Shown here piece by piece: positions 35,647 through 44,255 of a DNA stretch of 50,511 nt; the first letter of the stretch is position 1; each line of letters starts with the position of its first letter. A model generated the notes under the pieces. That model worked only from the letters and a program-made list of their open reading frames with translations, searched no databases and was not told the DNA's origin. Position numbers and translations under genes: made by a program. The stretch comes from Pseudobdellovibrionaceae bacterium (lineage in GTDB: Bacteria > Bdellovibrionota > Bdellovibrionia > Bdellovibrionales > JAMPXM01): assembly GCA_947462815.1 (NCBI GenBank), contig CANHQR010000001.1, forward strand, positions 96,038-146,548. The letters are read 5' to 3'.

Positions 35647-35698
35647 GTGAGGCTCGCTTGGCAGGCCCGTTGGTCAGGCCCGCTTGTCAGGCCCCTCT
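35647..35698. repeat. Four 13-bp degenerate tandem units
   Basis: GTGAGGCTCGCTT, GGCAGGCCCGTTG, GTCAGGCCCGCTT and GTCAGGCCCCTCT lie head to tail. They are in the divergent spacer between the metzincin gene and the gene at 35798. Confidence 0.6.
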
Positions 35699-35797
35699 TC
35701 GGGGGGCGCGATCCGTGCTGGGCCTGCACGAGGGCCGACAAATTTTGAGGCTCAGAACATGCACTTTTTTTCAGGCTTTGGCTAATAAAGAGAGACA

Positions 35798-36556
35798 ATG
35801 CCGAGGATTAGTTTCAACCGAGGATCGGCATGTCGCAGCGCGCTTCAGAGTAGAAAACTGGGGCACCTCTTCGGTGTGGAGTTGCGGAGGCCTCGGGATG
35901 CGTTTAACTTGCGGGCCGCTATGGCACTCGACACAATTCCGACCTTACTGAAAGTGAAATTGCAGGATCGCGATCCCGACTGGGAGGTGCAGTTCCTTTC
36001 TGCGCTCTGTCATGAGCGAATGAGTTTGGTGCAAGATCAGCCCGTGCAAGGGCCCGACTCCTGGCCCTACATGATGTTACGTACGGGCGGCGATGAGCCG
36101 ATGATGAACTTGGTGCGCTGGGCCTCCACGCGCGGCATCGGATTTGTTGTGAATCCGGATCAAGCGATGCCCGACTATGTCCTCACGTACGGCATGATTT
36201 GGAACTGCCGAGAGCGAGGCGAGTTTTTGACCCCGGCACCCGAGAAGTCTTCCGAGTTGATCATTCGCGACGGCGAACAACTCTTTGCGGGTCCGCCGAG
36301 CACGACGTATTTGCCGGAGGATGTTCGTCAAGTCTTGCGCGACTTCTTGAAACGGCAGCGCGTTTCAGCTCCGCGCGTGTTGATGCTCAGTCGCGATGAG
36401 AAAGACTGGGATCTGGCGTTCAGTATCGAAAGCTTGAATTCGCCTCCGGCGACAGAGCATGCAGGAATCGCCGAGGCCGTCAGCTGGTTCCTGCCGGCCC
36501 ACTACTCTGTGGCTTTGGTCAGTGAGCGAGTGGTGCCTGGCTTTGTCGCTCTTTAG
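35798..36556 (+). CDS. Cytosolic protein of unknown function, possibly SseB-like
   Basis: This is a 252-residue frame from ATG 35798 (GAGAG upstream); ATG 35921 would drop 41 basic residues and fits the well-structured part (MALDTIPTLLKVKLQDRD) better. There is no signal peptide. The C-terminal half (LPEDVRQVLRDFLKRQRV, APRVLMLSRDEKDWDL) faintly recalls the SseB C-terminal domain; the first half has IGFVVNPDQAMPDYVLTYG. I treat the family as unknown. Confidence 0.6.
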   Translation: MPRISFNRGSACRSALQSRKLGHLFGVELRRPRDAFNLRAAMALDTIPTLLKVKLQDRDPDWEVQFLSALCHERMSLVQDQPVQGPDSWPYMMLRTGGDEPMMNLVRWASTRGIGFVVNPDQAMPDYVLTYGMIWNCRERGEFLTPAPEKSSELIIRDGEQLFAGPPSTTYLPEDVRQVLRDFLKRQRVSAPRVLMLSRDEKDWDLAFSIESLNSPPATEHAGIAEAVSWFLPAHYSVALVSERVVPGFVAL

Positions 36557-36565
36557 GCCTGCGCT

Positions 36566-37714
36566 TTAGATTTCTTCGCTCAGGGCTCGCAGCAGTTTTT
36601 CAACGTCGGATGCGGAGATGTTGAGATGCGGAGAAAGTCTCAATACCTCGCCTCGCTGACTGACGTAAATTCCTTGCGCTTCTAATCGCTCGAGTAAACC
36701 GGGTCGCCATCCTTGGGGCTGGCGAATACCCAGCATGTGGGGTGATCTCTGCTCAGGTGGCGGAAGCTGGAATCCCATTTTACCGAGTTGATGCGCGAGC
36801 AGTTCCGTCCAGGTGGAGAGCTCGTCGGCGATTCTCTCGGGCTTGATTTCGCGGATCACTCGAAGGGCTTCGATCGCCATCGGGAGCAACTGCAAATTCG
36901 CTCGTTCACCGACATCGAATCGTCGCGCGCCCGCTTGGTAGTTGTCGAGATCGCGCACGAGCGCTGCGAAGTCCTGTGCGCCTTCGCGCGAGGCCCAGTA
37001 TTCCTCGAGGGGCTCGGTCGCCTTCAGCGGCGAATTCGGATCGACGTACATGAACGAAAATGAATACGGTCCGAGCAGCCACTTGTAAGTCGGGGCGACG
37101 ATGAAGTCCGCTTGCCATTCGCGTGCGTTCAAGGGCACGGCGCCGGCGGATTGGCAGGCATCGACGATGACAATGGCGTCGCGTTGGCGTGCTTCGTGAG
37201 CGAGCGAACCCACATCGATCCGCGCGCCGTCCGTCCAATGGCAGGGTGTCAGTGCCACAACGCGAGTTCGCGAGTTGATGGCCTCGTGGATGGCGCGTGT
37301 CCAGTTTTGGTCGCGGGGTCGGGGAACGCGCACAAGACGCGCTCCGATTTGTTTTGCGAGCCGAGCCAAAGGATAGCGAAGCGCCGGAAACTCCTCGTCG
37401 GGCATCAGAATCTCATCGCCGGACTGAAGCCAGTTTTGGGTGAGCAAATTGCGAACGCTTGTTTCCACTCCGTAAGTGGCGGAGGGATGAAGGGCAATGT
37501 CTTCAAGTTGAGCGCCGATCAGGCCGGCGAACTCCGCGCGGGCGAGATCAGTTTCCGCAAAAAAATGATAGTCGATGGGAAGAGTCCACGGCTGCGCTTT
37601 CCGCTCAACCGCCTCACGGCCCGCCATCAGCACGCGCTGCGGGAGCGCGGACATACCCGCAAAGTTCCAATAGACGATGTCATCGGGGATTGAAAAGTCC
37701 GCACGTGAAAGCAT
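36566..37714 (-). CDS. Class V aminotransferase / cysteine-desulfurase-like PLP enzyme
   Basis: This 382-residue PLP enzyme of fold type I has DIALHPSATYGVETSV, VVALTPCHWTDG, IVIVDACQSAGAVPLN (PLP-binding Asp) and the Schiff-base Lys in APTYKWLLGPY. RFDVGERANLQLL is the usual late block. Members include cysteine desulfurases, kynureninase-like and epimerase-like enzymes, and the substrate cannot be read from motifs. No SufU, IscU or similar partner is close, so an iron-sulfur role is not supported. The PilZ-like gene ends 31 bp upstream and may share its transcript. Confidence 0.83.
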   Translation of the reverse strand: MLSRADFSIPDDIVYWNFAGMSALPQRVLMAGREAVERKAQPWTLPIDYHFFAETDLARAEFAGLIGAQLEDIALHPSATYGVETSVRNLLTQNWLQSGDEILMPDEEFPALRYPLARLAKQIGARLVRVPRPRDQNWTRAIHEAINSRTRVVALTPCHWTDGARIDVGSLAHEARQRDAIVIVDACQSAGAVPLNAREWQADFIVAPTYKWLLGPYSFSFMYVDPNSPLKATEPLEEYWASREGAQDFAALVRDLDNYQAGARRFDVGERANLQLLPMAIEALRVIREIKPERIADELSTWTELLAHQLGKMGFQLPPPEQRSPHMLGIRQPQGWRPGLLERLEAQGIYVSQRGEVLRLSPHLNISASDVEKLLRALSEEI

Positions 37715-37745
37715 TCACGACAGAAAGCGAACTTCGTCGCGTTTG

Positions 37746-38138
37746 TCAAAAGCCGCCCGGACGCGGCAGAAGCTCGAGCAGACATTCCCGCCAATATTCC
37801 GGAGCATCCTCGGAGAAGTCGATGGCGATCTGCCAGCGGTCCTTGGTGAGGCGCTTCGTGCGGGCAATCGTTCCGCCGATTTCGAGATTCATCGCATCGA
37901 TTGTCAGATAGACGCGATCGCCTTCGAGCTCTTGAAGCGACAGTGAGTCGCGAAAGACTTTGGGTGCGAGATCTTTGCGATCCACTTCGAGCAGAAATCC
38001 GCGCGTCGAGGCTTCGACCAACCAACCCTTTCGCGAAAGCTGCGTCATATGATCCAGTGAAGTGAAGCCTCGGATCTCGAGGGGTTCGACGACTTCTCGT
38101 TGCGAACCTCGGCGTTCGCGCGTGCTCTTTTCTGACAT
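37746..38138 (-). CDS. PilZ-like domain protein
   Basis: This is a 130-residue protein from ATG 38138, chosen for GGGGGA 4 bp upstream; the frame is open to 38261 but the extension is Arg/Ser-rich filler. Basic TRERRGSQR precedes a beta-barrel-like domain with EASTRGFLLEV in place of the (D/N)xSxxG motif and a C-terminus AIDFSEDAPEYWRECLLEL. PilZ domains bind cyclic di-GMP, but the RxxxR and DxSxxG residues are only partly matched, so binding is uncertain. Confidence 0.6.
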   Translation of the reverse strand: MSEKSTRERRGSQREVVEPLEIRGFTSLDHMTQLSRKGWLVEASTRGFLLEVDRKDLAPKVFRDSLSLQELEGDRVYLTIDAMNLEIGGTIARTKRLTKDRWQIAIDFSEDAPEYWRECLLELLPRPGGF

Positions 38139-38626
38139 CAAATCCCCCTTCACTTCACCGATCGTCTGGTGCTCCGTCCCGGATCCTCTGCGACGGCGGC
38201 TGCTTTTTCCTCTTACAAACTCTTCGGTGAGGCCCGGACCTAAGTTGAGCCTCAGTCGCACTCTCCATGTCTCAGTTCGAGATGAGGCCCAGAACCACTG
38301 AGGAATTCGCCGCAGATTTTGCTGTCTAACTTTTTTTACTCAAGTTCCTCCTTGGCCCTCAGGTGAAATTCGCGTGCGGAGTGCGTTCCGGGCGCGACGG
38401 CGAGTCGACGAAGAATGTATCTTTGCTGCGAGGTTTGGCGCGGAGGCTTGCTGGAGAACAGATCGCGGAGTTCTGGAATTTGTGCGCGAGTCGCCCGGAC
38501 CAGGAAGCAGAGCCCTATTCCGGCTCGTACGGGTGAACATGGGTGAACGCCGAGGCGACGGCCCTCGTTTTGCTGTTCCCGCAAGACGCTGAGGGACGAA
38601 ATGACCAGGGATCTGAGGAGGTTCGT
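38139..38626. other. 488-bp spacer, no clear gene
   Basis: Frames on both strands here are Arg/Ser-rich and lack start signals. A T7 run at about 38330-38337 is the only low-GC landmark. It should hold promoters for the divergent PilZ-like gene and for the exported protein at 38627, but I cannot place them. Confidence 0.35.
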
Positions 38627-39124
38627 ATGCGGATGGGTTTAATGGTTTTGGCGTTGTGTATGATCGGTCTGGCTCCAAATCGATTTCTGTCGATTGCCTC
38701 CGCTGACACTCCGGGTGCCAGCATCCAGGTGACTCTTGAAGACGGTCGCGTCGACAGTGATGGCTTCGCTGCGGCTCTCCGGAGCAATAGTCCCGCACCT
38801 GACATTCAGAGTGAAGAAGGCAGGGCGTACTGGGACTTTTATTACAGCTTTATCAATGAGGTGGTGCCGAAAGCGAATGTGCGTTCGTCCTCGGACTCAA
38901 TCGCCTGTTTTGTAGGATCTCCGCAAGCCGTGGCCGCAATTCTGGAGGGTCTAACCTCTTATGCAGAATTCGACGGTCAAGAAGTGCCGTCGCTGCGTAA
39001 TTTTAGAATCAATTCCGATGCTTCGGTCAGCGTCGAAGCTCGCAACACACGGGGCGAGACTGAAGACGAGCAAAAGTCATTTCGGATGATCGAGATTCCT
39101 CGATGTCAGGACTTGATCTCCTGA
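38627..39124 (+). CDS. Small exported protein of unknown function
   Basis: This is a 165-residue protein from ATG 38627 with GAGGAGG 5-6 bp upstream, an excellent site. The signal peptide (residues 1 to about 25) ends near SIASA before DTPGA. The mature part has a helix AYWDFYYSFINEV and one Cys in SIACFVG, with PRCQDLIS at the end; a disulfide is possible. No family recognised. Its 3' end overlaps the histidine kinase gene on the other strand by 19 bp. Confidence 0.75.
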   Translation: MRMGLMVLALCMIGLAPNRFLSIASADTPGASIQVTLEDGRVDSDGFAAALRSNSPAPDIQSEEGRAYWDFYYSFINEVVPKANVRSSSDSIACFVGSPQAVAAILEGLTSYAEFDGQEVPSLRNFRINSDASVSVEARNTRGETEDEQKSFRMIEIPRCQDLIS

Positions 39125-40410
39125 GTTCGAGGTACGGGCTTCGGTAAGAAAATCTGAAAGCAGGTTTCGCGGCGGTCGACATCCAGTGCGAGTCGGCCGC
39201 CATGGCGTTCGACGATTCGCCGTGAAATGCTAAGACCCAAGCCGGTGCCGACGCCGGGTGGCTTCGTCGTAAAAAACGGCTGGGTCAGCTTTTGCTTCGC
39301 TTCCGCGCTGATGGCAGGTCCTGAATCCATGACCTCAATCAACCAATCCTCGCCGCGGTCATGAGTTTGAATTCGAATCCATCGATCTTGCTGACCTCGC
39401 GTCGCGTACTCGGCATTGTGAATGAGGTTGATAAGGACTTGGGAGATCTGCACGGGGCGACAGTCGATCGGGCCCTCAGCGTCGACGATCAGCTCAAAGT
39501 GCAGATCGCGCCACTGGTCTTGGGTGATTTCGAGCGTCTGTTCGATGATCAATCGAAGAGAAACGCTCTCGAGATCTTCAGAGAAATCCGCACGAGAAAT
39601 CACTCTTAGGCCATTAATGATTTTTGCGATTCGCTGGCAGACCGACACGATTTTACTGGTATCGCGCAGAATCTCGTCGCGGAACTCTTGAGGTAGATGG
39701 GGAGTTTCCTCGATTCGATCCAGGATCTTCTGACTCTTCAGCGAGATGATGGCCAACGGGTTGTTCACCTCATGGGCGATATCGCCGGAGAGTTCGCCTA
39801 TCGCGGCGAGTCGGCTTTTTTGCATAGACTCCGCTTTGGCTGTTTCGCTTTCGATCAAAAGCCGAGCGAACTCGCGAAAGCCCAAGTAGAAGAACGCGGC
39901 CAAGATACTCGCGACGCCGACGGCGGGGATCATGGGTGAGAGCTGCATCAAGCCGTCGACGGGCGGATAGATCAACTGCGCGGGGTAATAGAGTTGAATA
40001 AACCAAAGCGTGGCGGACAGTATGCTAAGCGCAATTCCATAAACGTATTGGGCTCTTGGAAAGCACGCGAGGGGTAATAGAAGGGCAGGAATATAGAACA
40101 TATGCACACCGGTCGATATCTCTGCGCTATCGGCGAAGGCAAAGATGGTGAGATTGGCAGGAATCAGGAACATGAGTTTGGCGAGTCGTGAGTAGCCGCG
40201 TTCAAGGAGGAATAGTGCGGTGATCGTCAGCGCCATAAAGACGACATTGTTTGCCGTGAGCACCAAGCTTTTAAACCAAGCCGCGAGTAGCAGAAAGACG
40301 AGTATGGAAGGTAGTGTGGCGAGAAAGAGAATTCGCGATCGGTGATTGGCGAGTCGATGCTCAATGGCGGCGTAGTCGAAATTTGAACCATGCATGAGGG
40401 AGTCGGTCAT
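39106..40410 (-). CDS. Membrane sensor histidine kinase (orphan)
   Basis: This 434-residue protein has about six membrane helices at roughly residues 28-185 with short loops and no large sensor domain. Then come the H box GDIAHEVNNPLAII (phospho-accepting His), N box LINLIHNAEYA, G1 MDSGPAISAEA and G2 GVGTGLGLSISRRI. No response regulator is adjacent. It starts 6 bp after nadA and is likely co-transcribed, which is unusual for a kinase. Signals in or near the membrane are likely, but the partner is unknown. Confidence 0.93.
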   Translation of the reverse strand: MTDSLMHGSNFDYAAIEHRLANHRSRILFLATLPSILVFLLLAAWFKSLVLTANNVVFMALTITALFLLERGYSRLAKLMFLIPANLTIFAFADSAEISTGVHMFYIPALLLPLACFPRAQYVYGIALSILSATLWFIQLYYPAQLIYPPVDGLMQLSPMIPAVGVASILAAFFYLGFREFARLLIESETAKAESMQKSRLAAIGELSGDIAHEVNNPLAIISLKSQKILDRIEETPHLPQEFRDEILRDTSKIVSVCQRIAKIINGLRVISRADFSEDLESVSLRLIIEQTLEITQDQWRDLHFELIVDAEGPIDCRPVQISQVLINLIHNAEYATRGQQDRWIRIQTHDRGEDWLIEVMDSGPAISAEAKQKLTQPFFTTKPPGVGTGLGLSISRRIVERHGGRLALDVDRRETCFQIFLPKPVPRTQEIKS

Positions 40411-40416
40411 CGGGGC

Positions 40417-41457
40417 TCAAGCCTCAAGCGTGAAGCGCGGGATGAGGCCGCGCTCGGCTCGGTAGGGAGGTTCAGCCGGCAATCGAGGATCGACAAAGTG
40501 CTCGGGCCAAGACACGCTTTCACCATCTGTAATTCGCATCATCCGATCGAGGCTGGTACGAGCCTGGGTTGCGACCTCAAAAGGAATCTCAATTTGCGGG
40601 GAAAGATCGCGCAGAGAATTACGAATCTTCTCGAGAGTGTTGAGCTTCATATAAGGACATTCCGCACAAGCGCAACTGCCTTCCGGAGGTGATTGAATCA
40701 GTTCGGCGTCGGGCCGGGCCAAGCGCATTTGATGGAAGATCCCGAGCTCGGTGGCGACGATGAACTGCTGCACTTCGCGATTCTCTTTCACTTCTTGGAG
40801 CAAGCGCGATGTCGAGCCGACGACGTCGGCTTGTCGGAGGATGCCTTCGTCGCACTCCGGATGAGCGAGGACTCGCGCTTTCGGGTAACGAGCCCGGAGT
40901 TGTTCGAGACGACGCGCGCTGAACAGCAGGTGCACATCGCAATTGCCAGCCCAGAGCTGCATGGGCCGATTGAGTTTTTTCATCAAGTAGCGGCCTAAGT
41001 TTTGATCGGGTCCGAATAAAATCTCCCGGTCGCTTGGGATGGCCGCCAAGACTTTTTCGGCATTGGATGAGGTCACGCAGACGTCCGTAATGGCCTTCAC
41101 GTGAGCGCTCGAATTCACATAGGTCACCATGAGGGCTTGCGGATGGCGAAGGCGCCATTCGAGCATTTTTTGATAGGGTGAGTTTTCGACCAGGGAACAT
41201 CCGGCATTGAGATCCGGTGCAATCACAATTTTTTGAGGCGACAAAAGCTTCACGCTCTCCGCCATAAATGTGACCCCAGCCAACAACACGATTTGCTGTT
41301 CCGAACGAGCTCCCCATTGCGCCAACGCCAGCGAGTCGCCGACGTGGTCGGCGAGATCCTGAATGGCTCCGTCCTCGTAATAGTGAGCGAGAAGGAGCAC
41401 TTGTTTCTGCGCTTTCAGTTTCAGAATTTCATCGCGCAATTGGAGGGAGTTGCTCAT
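40417..41457 (-). CDS. nadA: Quinolinate synthase A
   Basis: This is a 346-residue protein from ATG 41457; the frame is open to 41493 but MSNSLQLRDEIL fits the family start. It condenses iminoaspartate with dihydroxyacetone phosphate to give quinolinate for NAD synthesis, using a 4Fe-4S cluster. Visible blocks are LLAHYYEDGAIQDLAD, LAGVTFMAESVKLLSP, DLNAGCSL (cluster Cys), HPECDE, GSTSRLL and CACAECPYMKLNTLEKI with the last cluster Cys. nadB and nadC are not in the window. Confidence 0.95.
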   Translation of the reverse strand: MSNSLQLRDEILKLKAQKQVLLLAHYYEDGAIQDLADHVGDSLALAQWGARSEQQIVLLAGVTFMAESVKLLSPQKIVIAPDLNAGCSLVENSPYQKMLEWRLRHPQALMVTYVNSSAHVKAITDVCVTSSNAEKVLAAIPSDREILFGPDQNLGRYLMKKLNRPMQLWAGNCDVHLLFSARRLEQLRARYPKARVLAHPECDEGILRQADVVGSTSRLLQEVKENREVQQFIVATELGIFHQMRLARPDAELIQSPPEGSCACAECPYMKLNTLEKIRNSLRDLSPQIEIPFEVATQARTSLDRMMRITDGESVSWPEHFVDPRLPAEPPYRAERGLIPRFTLEA

Positions 41458-41538
41458 GCGCGAAGTTATCCCTCTGTGAGGTGAGCTCGGCAAGGTCTAT
41501 CCCAAAAAAGGGTTGAGACGCGTGGACGCCGAACCCGG

Positions 41539-42648
41539 CTAGGCGCGTGGTACAGCGAGCGTCCAACCCCAGAGGTCCTCGCTGCGCCCGTATTGGAGGT
41601 CGGTGAGCTGTTGGAGAAGTCGCCGAGAAAGAGGGCCGACCTGACCACTGCCGACGCTCATCTGCTGCCCATCGATACCGAGCGTGGAGACCGGCGAAAT
41701 GCTCGCGGCTGTCCCTGTTCCGAAAATTTCGCTGAGCTGTCCGGACTTGAGGCCTTCGCGAATCTCAGCCAGGCTGAGCGCGCGCTGTACGACCTCGACA
41801 CCCTGCGAGTTGAGCAACTGGATCACCGAGTCGCGGGTCACGCCGGGCAAAATGCTGTCGTTCAGAGGCGGTGTAAAGACCTTGTCTCCAAGTTTGAAGA
41901 AGACGTTCATCGTCCCCACTTCTTCAACAACTTCCTTACGAGCGCCGTCCAGCCACAGCACTTGTGCGTAACCCTCTTGCTTGGCCACCAGTGCCGCCTT
42001 CAAACTGGCGGCATAGTTGCCGCCCGTCTTGGCTGCGCCAATTCCGCCAGGTGCGGCACGGATAAACTTTTGCTCGACCTTGATTTTCACGCTGTCAGCA
42101 CCCTCGCCATAGTAAGCGCCAACGGGTGAACCGATCAGATAGAACAAGTACTCCTTCGAGGGCCGAACGCCGAGAAAAGCGCCCACGCCGATGAGAGTGG
42201 GACGTAAATAGAATGCAGTGCCCGGTGCGGTGGGGATCCATCGATCCTCGATCTGGCAAAAGCGAATCAGTGAATCGAGGAAGACCTCCAAAGGCGGAGC
42301 CTTCATGCAAAGGCGGTCCGCGCCCGCCTGCAGGCGCTTCCAATTCATTTCGGGACGAAAGAGTCGGACGAGGCCGTCGTCCCCACGATAGGCCTTGAGG
42401 CCTTCAAACAAAGCCTGTCCGTAATGCAGCACCGAGGCCGCGGGATCGAGACCCAAGGGCCCATAGGGCAGAACGCGCGGAGAATGCCAGGCGCAGCCCT
42501 CGGCGTCGGTCGCGCTGACTCCGTGAGCGATGGTCGATGAGCAGTCCACCAAGAGCATGTGATCTGAAAAATGTTTTCCAAAACCCAAATCTTGAGGGGG
42601 TGGTAAGACTTTGGGCTGCGGATTGGGCTCCCAATGGAAGGCGATCAA
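41539..42648 (-). CDS. ilvE: Branched-chain amino acid aminotransferase
   Basis: This is a 369-residue protein of the longer (type II) BCAT group. The PLP lysine lies in GAAKTGGNYAASL. Other blocks are LHYGQALFEGLKAYR, FRPEMNWKRLQAGADRLCM, WLDG followed by VVEEVGTMNVFF, and IFGTGTAASISPVS. It makes or breaks down Leu, Ile and Val with glutamate/2-oxoglutarate in the cytosol. The start is TTG 42648, overlapping the mglA stop (TTGA), so translation is probably coupled to mglA. No other ilv or leu gene is in the window. Confidence 0.93.
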   Translation of the reverse strand: MIAFHWEPNPQPKVLPPPQDLGFGKHFSDHMLLVDCSSTIAHGVSATDAEGCAWHSPRVLPYGPLGLDPAASVLHYGQALFEGLKAYRGDDGLVRLFRPEMNWKRLQAGADRLCMKAPPLEVFLDSLIRFCQIEDRWIPTAPGTAFYLRPTLIGVGAFLGVRPSKEYLFYLIGSPVGAYYGEGADSVKIKVEQKFIRAAPGGIGAAKTGGNYAASLKAALVAKQEGYAQVLWLDGARKEVVEEVGTMNVFFKLGDKVFTPPLNDSILPGVTRDSVIQLLNSQGVEVVQRALSLAEIREGLKSGQLSEIFGTGTAASISPVSTLGIDGQQMSVGSGQVGPLSRRLLQQLTDLQYGRSEDLWGWTLAVPRA

Positions 42649-43235
42649 AGTTCGCCGCCTTTCAACGTGGTGACGATCGTTCGCGAAATGGTTTTCAAGG
42701 TTTCCATGACGCCTTGGCCTTGAGAGGCTACGGCTTCAAAGTCTGGTGCGTTGACTCGATTGAGGGCTGCCCGCATTTCAGCGATCGGTATGGCGTTGGG
42801 TAGGTCGCGCTTGTTGTATTGAATCACAAAGGGAATGCGGCGAATGTCGTATCCCTTTTGCTCTAGATTTTTTTCGAGGTTGCGCATCGACTCGAGATTC
42901 TCTTCCATGCGCTCGGCTTGTGAGTCCGCAACGAAAACCACGCCATCGATATTGCCCATGATGAGTCGGCGACTCGCGTCGTACACCACTTGCCCCGGAA
43001 CCGTGTATAGGTGAAAGCGAGTCTTCCAGCCGCGGATATCGCCGACGTCCATGGGCAAAAAGTCAAAAAAGCGTGTGCGCTCCGGTCCGACGCCGAACTC
43101 CAGCATCTCGGAGGCACCCAAACCCGCTGTTCGCGAATAAGCCCACTGTACATTCGTGGTTTTCCCTCCGAGTGAAGGTCCGTAATAGACGAGCTTGCAG
43201 TGAATTTCTTTGGCTTCGTTGTTGATGAACGCCAT
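42645..43235 (-). CDS. mglA: MglA-type small Ras-like GTPase
   Basis: This 196-residue protein has a P-loop GPSLGGKTTN at residues 19-28, switch region GPERTRFFDFLPMDVGDI, TVPGQVVYD near 79 and NKRDLP near 141. This matches bacterial MglA, which sets cell polarity and motility in Myxococcus and affects prey invasion in Bdellovibrio. No MglB (roadblock) gene is adjacent. It lies 3 bp after recR and overlaps ilvE by 4 bp, so it sits in the dnaX-ybaB-recR operon. Role in this organism: probably polarity, gliding or type IV pilus control. Confidence 0.93.
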   Translation of the reverse strand: MAFINNEAKEIHCKLVYYGPSLGGKTTNVQWAYSRTAGLGASEMLEFGVGPERTRFFDFLPMDVGDIRGWKTRFHLYTVPGQVVYDASRRLIMGNIDGVVFVADSQAERMEENLESMRNLEKNLEQKGYDIRRIPFVIQYNKRDLPNAIPIAEMRAALNRVNAPDFEAVASQGQGVMETLKTISRTIVTTLKGGEL

Positions 43236-43238
43236 AGC

Positions 43239-43850
43239 TTACAACTCCACCCGGTTTTCGAGCGCTCGCCCGAGCGTGCGGTCGTCGACGAAATCGATAT
43301 CGCTTCCCAATGGCACACCGCTGGCGATTCGCGTGGCCTTGATGCCGCGCTCGTGAAGAACTTTTGCGAGATACAACACGGTGGTGTCACCTTCGAGGTC
43401 GGGATCGAGAGCGAGAATCACCTCTTCGATGGGCTGTCCAGAGGCCTTGGCTCGATCGATGCGCTGCCACAGCTCCGAGATTTTGAGATCATCCGGACCG
43501 ATGCTATCGAGGGGTGAGATCGCCCCATGCAAAACGTGAAAGCGGCCTCGAAAGACACCTGAGCCATCGACACGCACAATATCCGAAGGCTCTTCCACCA
43601 CACACAACACATCGTCGCGTCGGGAGCGATCGGCGCAGTAGCGACAAATCGCAGCCTCATCTGTATAGGAAAAGCACTGCTCACACAGATGCACTTGCTC
43701 GCGCACGCTGACCAGCGCTTCTTGCAGGCTCTGCGACAACTCGGGTTGTCGCAAAATTTGATAGGCCAGGCGCTGGGCCGTCTTCGGACCGATGCCCGGC
43801 AGGCGACTCAGTTGGTGGACCAGTTTCTCGAGGGAAGTAATGCGAAGCAT
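43239..43850 (-). CDS. recR: Recombination protein RecR
   Basis: This 203-residue protein has an N-terminal helix-hairpin-helix LPGIGPKTAQRLAY, a zinc finger CEQCFSYTDEAAICRYC and a Toprim domain (LCVVEEPSDI and later ILALDPDLEGDTT). With RecF and RecO it loads RecA at gaps. It is in the common dnaX-ybaB-recR order. Confidence 0.96.
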   Translation of the reverse strand: MLRITSLEKLVHQLSRLPGIGPKTAQRLAYQILRQPELSQSLQEALVSVREQVHLCEQCFSYTDEAAICRYCADRSRRDDVLCVVEEPSDIVRVDGSGVFRGRFHVLHGAISPLDSIGPDDLKISELWQRIDRAKASGQPIEEVILALDPDLEGDTTVLYLAKVLHERGIKATRIASGVPLGSDIDFVDDRTLGRALENRVEL

Positions 43851-43875
43851 GATGTCCTAGTGAAGTGAACGAACT

Positions 43876-44208
43876 TCAGAATGGCAATCCAAAACCGCCC
43901 GTCACGGCCTGCATTTCTTTGGCGTTCACGTCTTTGGCTTTGCGTAGACCATCATTGACTGCGGTGATCACCAAATCTTGAAGCATTTCGACGTCGCCAC
44001 TTTGCAGGACTTCAGGCTTAATCTGAACGGCGATGATCTCATGATCACCGCGGAACTTCACTGTGACCGCTCCGCCGCCGGCGGAGCCTTCGTGCTCTCG
44101 CTGTGCGAGTTCCTCTTGCAACGCCTTCATTTTGTTCTGCATTTGATTCGCTTGGCGCATAATGTTGGCCATTCCGCCTCCACCGCCAAATCCGCCACGT
44201 CCCTTCAT
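43876..44208 (-). CDS. ybaB: YbaB/EbfC nucleoid-associated protein
   Basis: This is a 110-residue protein from ATG 44208 with AAGGAG 7 bp upstream. Gly/Met-rich N-terminus, then NIMRQANQMQNKMKALQEEL and GAVTVKFRGDHEIIAVQI, the family core. It binds DNA as a dimer and is usually encoded between dnaX and recR, as here. Confidence 0.93.
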   Translation of the reverse strand: MKGRGGFGGGGGMANIMRQANQMQNKMKALQEELAQREHEGSAGGGAVTVKFRGDHEIIAVQIKPEVLQSGDVEMLQDLVITAVNDGLRKAKDVNAKEMQAVTGGFGLPF

Positions 44209-44255
44209 GCTGATCTCCTTCAATCGACTTAAGTTTGAACCTTCAGCTGCGCGAC

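Noticed and set aside
36566-37714. Cysteine desulfurase for iron-sulfur assembly
   Set aside because: The enzyme is a class V PLP protein, but no scaffold or partner gene is near, and the motif set does not separate desulfurases from other class V members.
38336-38798. Minus-strand genes in the spacer before 38627
   Set aside because: These frames are Arg/Ser-rich, overlap the strong plus-strand start at 38627 and have no motifs.
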